Below the pieces are notes generated by a model. It worked only from the letters and a program-made list of their open reading frames with translations, ran no database searches and was not told the origin of the DNA. A program made the position numbers and the translations under genes. A stretch of DNA of 64,000 nt. It comes from Cryobacterium sp. BB307. Lineage in GTDB: Bacteria > Actinomycetota > Actinomycetes > Actinomycetales > Microbacteriaceae. Below are positions 62,202 through 64,000 of this stretch, piece after piece (the first letter of the stretch is position 1; every line of letters starts with the position of its first letter). The stretch is from positions 124,001 through 188,000 of the forward strand of contig NZ_JAANZA010000003.1 of assembly GCF_012274275.1 (NCBI RefSeq), written 5' to 3'.

Positions 62202-62633
62202 TCACGCCTTCTTGACGAGGGGCACGATGTTGCGGCGGATGTGGCGAGTGAGTGCGCCCTTGTTGGCGAACTGCTCCCCGCAGGTGCAGTCGTTGAGTGC
62301 GTTGGCGTTCGCCTCGTGCGCGACCACGCGTGAAGCTAGGTTAGCCGCGTGCTTTCCTCCCGTGGCGACGCGCTTGGCAGGTGCCTCGATCTCCCACCCG
62401 GAGGGCAGGTTTCCGACGTTGGCGATGGCCCGCTGGACGAGAGCGTCAAAGTCGTCAGCCTCGATAACCTCCACGAACGCTTGCCAGGCCATGGCACGCA
62501 TGGCCTTATAGCGGTTCTTCTGAACGTCGATGCCGTGAGCCTCGATAACCTTCGCAATGCCCTCGTTGACGATCTGCTGGAGGGTGGGTTCCACTGCCTC
62601 GACCTCGACGGGGACTGTGTTCTTGGTGGCCAT
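62202..62633 (-). CDS. Zinc-finger-like protein of unknown function
   Basis: A 143-residue protein: an acidic helical start (VEVEAVEPTLQQIVNEGIAKVIEAHGIDVQKNRYKAM), and a C-terminal segment NDCTCGEQFANKGALTRHIRRN (about 118-138) that resembles a C2H2-type finger. ATG 62633 with the strong site GGAG 6 nt before it. A perfect LexA box lies upstream at 62661. Possibly an accessory DNA-binding protein for the recombinase encoded 3 nt downstream. Confidence 0.75.
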   Translation of the reverse strand: MATKNTVPVEVEAVEPTLQQIVNEGIAKVIEAHGIDVQKNRYKAMRAMAWQAFVEVIEADDFDALVQRAIANVGNLPSGWEIEAPAKRVATGGKHAANLASRVVAHEANANALNDCTCGEQFANKGALTRHIRRNIVPLVKKA

Positions 62634-62660
62634 GATTTCTCCTTCGCTGCGCCATGAGAA

Positions 62661-62676
62661 TCGAACATGTGTTCGA
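62661..62676 (-). promoter_or_regulatory. LexA (SOS) box
   Basis: TCGAACATGTGTTCGA is the canonical Gram-positive/actinobacterial SOS box (CGAAC-N4-GTTCG with full symmetry). It lies 28 nt before the zinc-finger-like gene, which is followed by the small serine recombinase, so both should be induced by DNA damage. Confidence 0.85.
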
Positions 62677-62691
62677 ATAAACAGGCACTTT

Positions 62692-62715
62692 GCCTGAAGG
62701 GGACCCTTCTGGCAA
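62692..62715 (-). repeat. Module-border palindrome, copy 3
   Basis: The same 24-nt palindrome in inverse orientation, with GGACCC in the centre of the plus strand; 22 of 24 positions equal copy 1. It lies between two divergent genes, beside the LexA box, where a terminator is not expected. Confidence 0.8.
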
Positions 62716-62833
62716 ACAGGGTCGGTGTCTGACTGTCTGTGATGCGCTGCGGCATGCCGCTTAGGTTCTGGCGTGCGGCGCTGCGCTTGGGTCGCGCCTA
62801 CCACCTGCCACACTTGCGCTTGAGGAGGTATTA

Positions 62834-63481
62834 ATGGAGGTTTCAAGCGGCCAACCGAGTTTCGACATCGACGACGTCAACGTCCGACAGGTCGTCAGGG
62901 TGCAGGCTCTCAGACAGCCCGGCGTGCCGGTGGAGAAAGGTCTTTGGCAGTGGCCGGAGGTTCCGGAGCATGCGCGCGAAGCGGTCCGCCAATACTGGGA
63001 CGCCCAACAGCAGGACGACTCGCATGCCCACGACGTGACGTTCTGGGGTCCGCGTGCATTCCTTGAGCCATTGTCACGGAGCATCGCCGTGGCCCAAGAT
63101 GACGTCGACGGCGTGGGGTGGCTGCAGGTCTTGCTCGATCTGGTCGAGCAACAAGGTCTGCAGTGGAGAGAGCACCCCGATCCCGCTTCGGGGTACCCCT
63201 TCCGCGACCACGAAGACCGCATGCCTCCAGTGCCCCTGTCGAAATTGCGCGCGACCAAGCCCGAGCAGATACTGGGTCACAGCCCATTCGCTGATCGATC
63301 GAACCTTTGTCTGGCATTCAGGAGCACTAAGGACGTGGGGCTCTTGCTGCAGGTTGTAGCGGAGCGAGTGCCAGGATTCGCGGACGTGCGGATCAAACTG
63401 ATAGCGAACGGTTCTGTGTATGACTGGACGTACCGCGGGGGGACGCAGGTTAGTTTCGACAATTCAGCCCTGGGATCCTGA
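62834..63481 (+). CDS. Hypothetical protein
   Basis: A 215-residue soluble protein with a strong AGGAGG ribosome site 6 nt before the ATG. It is Trp/Asp/Pro-rich (GLWQWPEVPEHAREAVRQYWDAQQQ; DVTFWGPRAFLEPLSR), without membrane segments. No family recognised. Divergent to the zinc-finger-like gene; palindrome copy 3 lies between. Likely cargo of the element. Confidence 0.7.
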   Translation: MEVSSGQPSFDIDDVNVRQVVRVQALRQPGVPVEKGLWQWPEVPEHAREAVRQYWDAQQQDDSHAHDVTFWGPRAFLEPLSRSIAVAQDDVDGVGWLQVLLDLVEQQGLQWREHPDPASGYPFRDHEDRMPPVPLSKLRATKPEQILGHSPFADRSNLCLAFRSTKDVGLLLQVVAERVPGFADVRIKLIANGSVYDWTYRGGTQVSFDNSALGS

Positions 63482-63564
63482 CGGCGTGGCCGGTGCGTCG
63501 CGGCTGTCGCTAGTCCCGACCTAGCGCTCGCAGGCATGGCCGGGAGGGACCTGCACCACACGCA

Positions 63565-63596
63565 GAGAGCCCCCCAGCGACTGCCAAAGGGCTCTC
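63565..63596. terminator. Hairpin terminator between convergent genes
   Basis: GAGAGCCC (63565-63572) pairs with GGGCTCTC (63589-63596), 16-nt loop. It lies between the stops of the genes at 63481 and 63617, so it may terminate both. Confidence 0.6.
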
Positions 63597-63616
63597 GAGT
63601 GGGGGTGCCGTGCAGG

Positions 63617-64000
63617 TCAGACGTTCGGTGCCGCGTACGTCATCTGGTTGGAGATGTTGAATGCAGGCCCGCTGGTCACTCCCTCCACATACGCGAGCGC
63701 CGCTGCCGAGTCCGCCGTGTCCGGGTGCGCAGCCTGGTAGACCTCAGCCACGTCGAGCCACACGGAGTTCCGAGCGCGGTTGCCGACTGCATGCGCCAGG
63801 CTGTCGTCACCGTTGGCGATGGCGTCGTTCAGCACTTCCAGCGCCTCCTGCTTGTCTGTGATCTTGCGGGCGCGGTCGGCGGCATCCCGACGCAGCAGCA
63901 CACTGTTCGCATCGCTGGGCTGGCTGCCGCGCAGCTCGCGCTCGACCTTGTCGCGCAGGTTCTTGACGTAGGACTCCTGGTCGGCCTTGATGCCGTCGAG
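63617..64000 (-). CDS. Hypothetical protein, 5' end outside window (phage-like look)
   Basis: 127 codons of a minus-strand gene whose start is beyond the right edge. It is helical and charged (GIKADQESYVKNLRDKVEREL; LRRDAADRARKITDKQEALEVLNDAI) and ends MTYAAPNV. The style is like small proteins near structural genes of actinobacteriophages, which I cannot verify. If right, the element is a prophage whose morphogenesis genes lie to the right. Confidence 0.6.
   Translation of the reverse strand, partial: LDGIKADQESYVKNLRDKVERELRGSQPSDANSVLLRRDAADRARKITDKQEALEVLNDAIANGDDSLAHAVGNRARNSVWLDVAEVYQAAHPDTADSAAALAYVEGVTSGPAFNISNQMTYAAPNV

Overview
This window looks like chromosomal DNA from a high-GC actinobacterium, most likely a Microbacteriaceae member. 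That is inferred from the fused E2-E1 2-oxoglutarate dehydrogenase, the sigR-rsrA pair, an inositol-phosphatase-type histidinol phosphatase, GuaB1, many GTG/TTG starts, DUF222-HNH and TadE genes, and a tmRNA tag ending DFTLAA. No database search was possible, so family assignments come from recognised motifs.

Layout. 1-13 kb: cysteine desulfurase (cut by the left edge), glgX, a GNAT acetyltransferase, an ABC-2 exporter pair, ung, an MFS/M20 amidohydrolase operon, an SRPBCC protein, an SDR and an acyltransferase. 11.8-14.5 kb: metY and metX, acting together in methionine synthesis, with a palindromic repeat between them. 14.6-19.5 kb: an orphan LuxR-type regulator, a lipoprotein, and a kinase / kinase-like membrane protein / regulator operon. 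19.5-29 kb: a GT87-like membrane glycosyltransferase, a small conserved-looking gene with a possible leader peptide, nnrD, an old yellow enzyme, a DUF222-HNH gene, two CNNM-type membrane proteins and guaB1. 29-38.5 kb: the 2-oxoglutarate dehydrogenase, a divergent MarR/reductase pair, rsrA-sigR with a consensus SigR promoter, then aroA-rsgA-hisN. 38.5-51.9 kb: a lipoprotein, a TetR-MFS operon, an alcohol dehydrogenase, VOC proteins, the tmRNA gene (ssrA), a SIMPL protein, smpB, ftsX-ftsE, prfB, an MFS gene, a membrane protein and agmatine deiminase.

52-53.5 kb is the 3' part of a Tad pilus locus: a frameshifted TadG-like gene, two TadE-like genes, a small pilin-like gene and the last ~35 codons of tadC. 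A large serine recombinase starts exactly where the tadC reading frame is lost. I interpret 53.5 kb to the right edge as an integrated mobile element, probably prophage-like, whose right end is outside the window.

The element carries a zinc-ribbon mini-protein, a membrane protein paired with a membrane-anchored HEPN protein (RNDLVH motif), a 915-residue RecD/UvrD-like helicase with a long N-terminal region, a DUF5343-like + SEFIR-domain pair, a small serine recombinase, a zinc-finger-like gene behind a perfect LexA box, and two unknown genes. The HEPN, helicase and SEFIR modules look like anti-phage cargo (inference). Three near-identical 24-bp palindromes lie exactly at the module borders.

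The most unusual observations are the module-delimiting palindromes, the DUF5343-SEFIR and membrane-HEPN modules, a 20-bp inverted repeat enclosing ssrA that would pair perfectly in the precursor RNA, and a repeated intergenic palindrome sharing 14 nt with ssrA.
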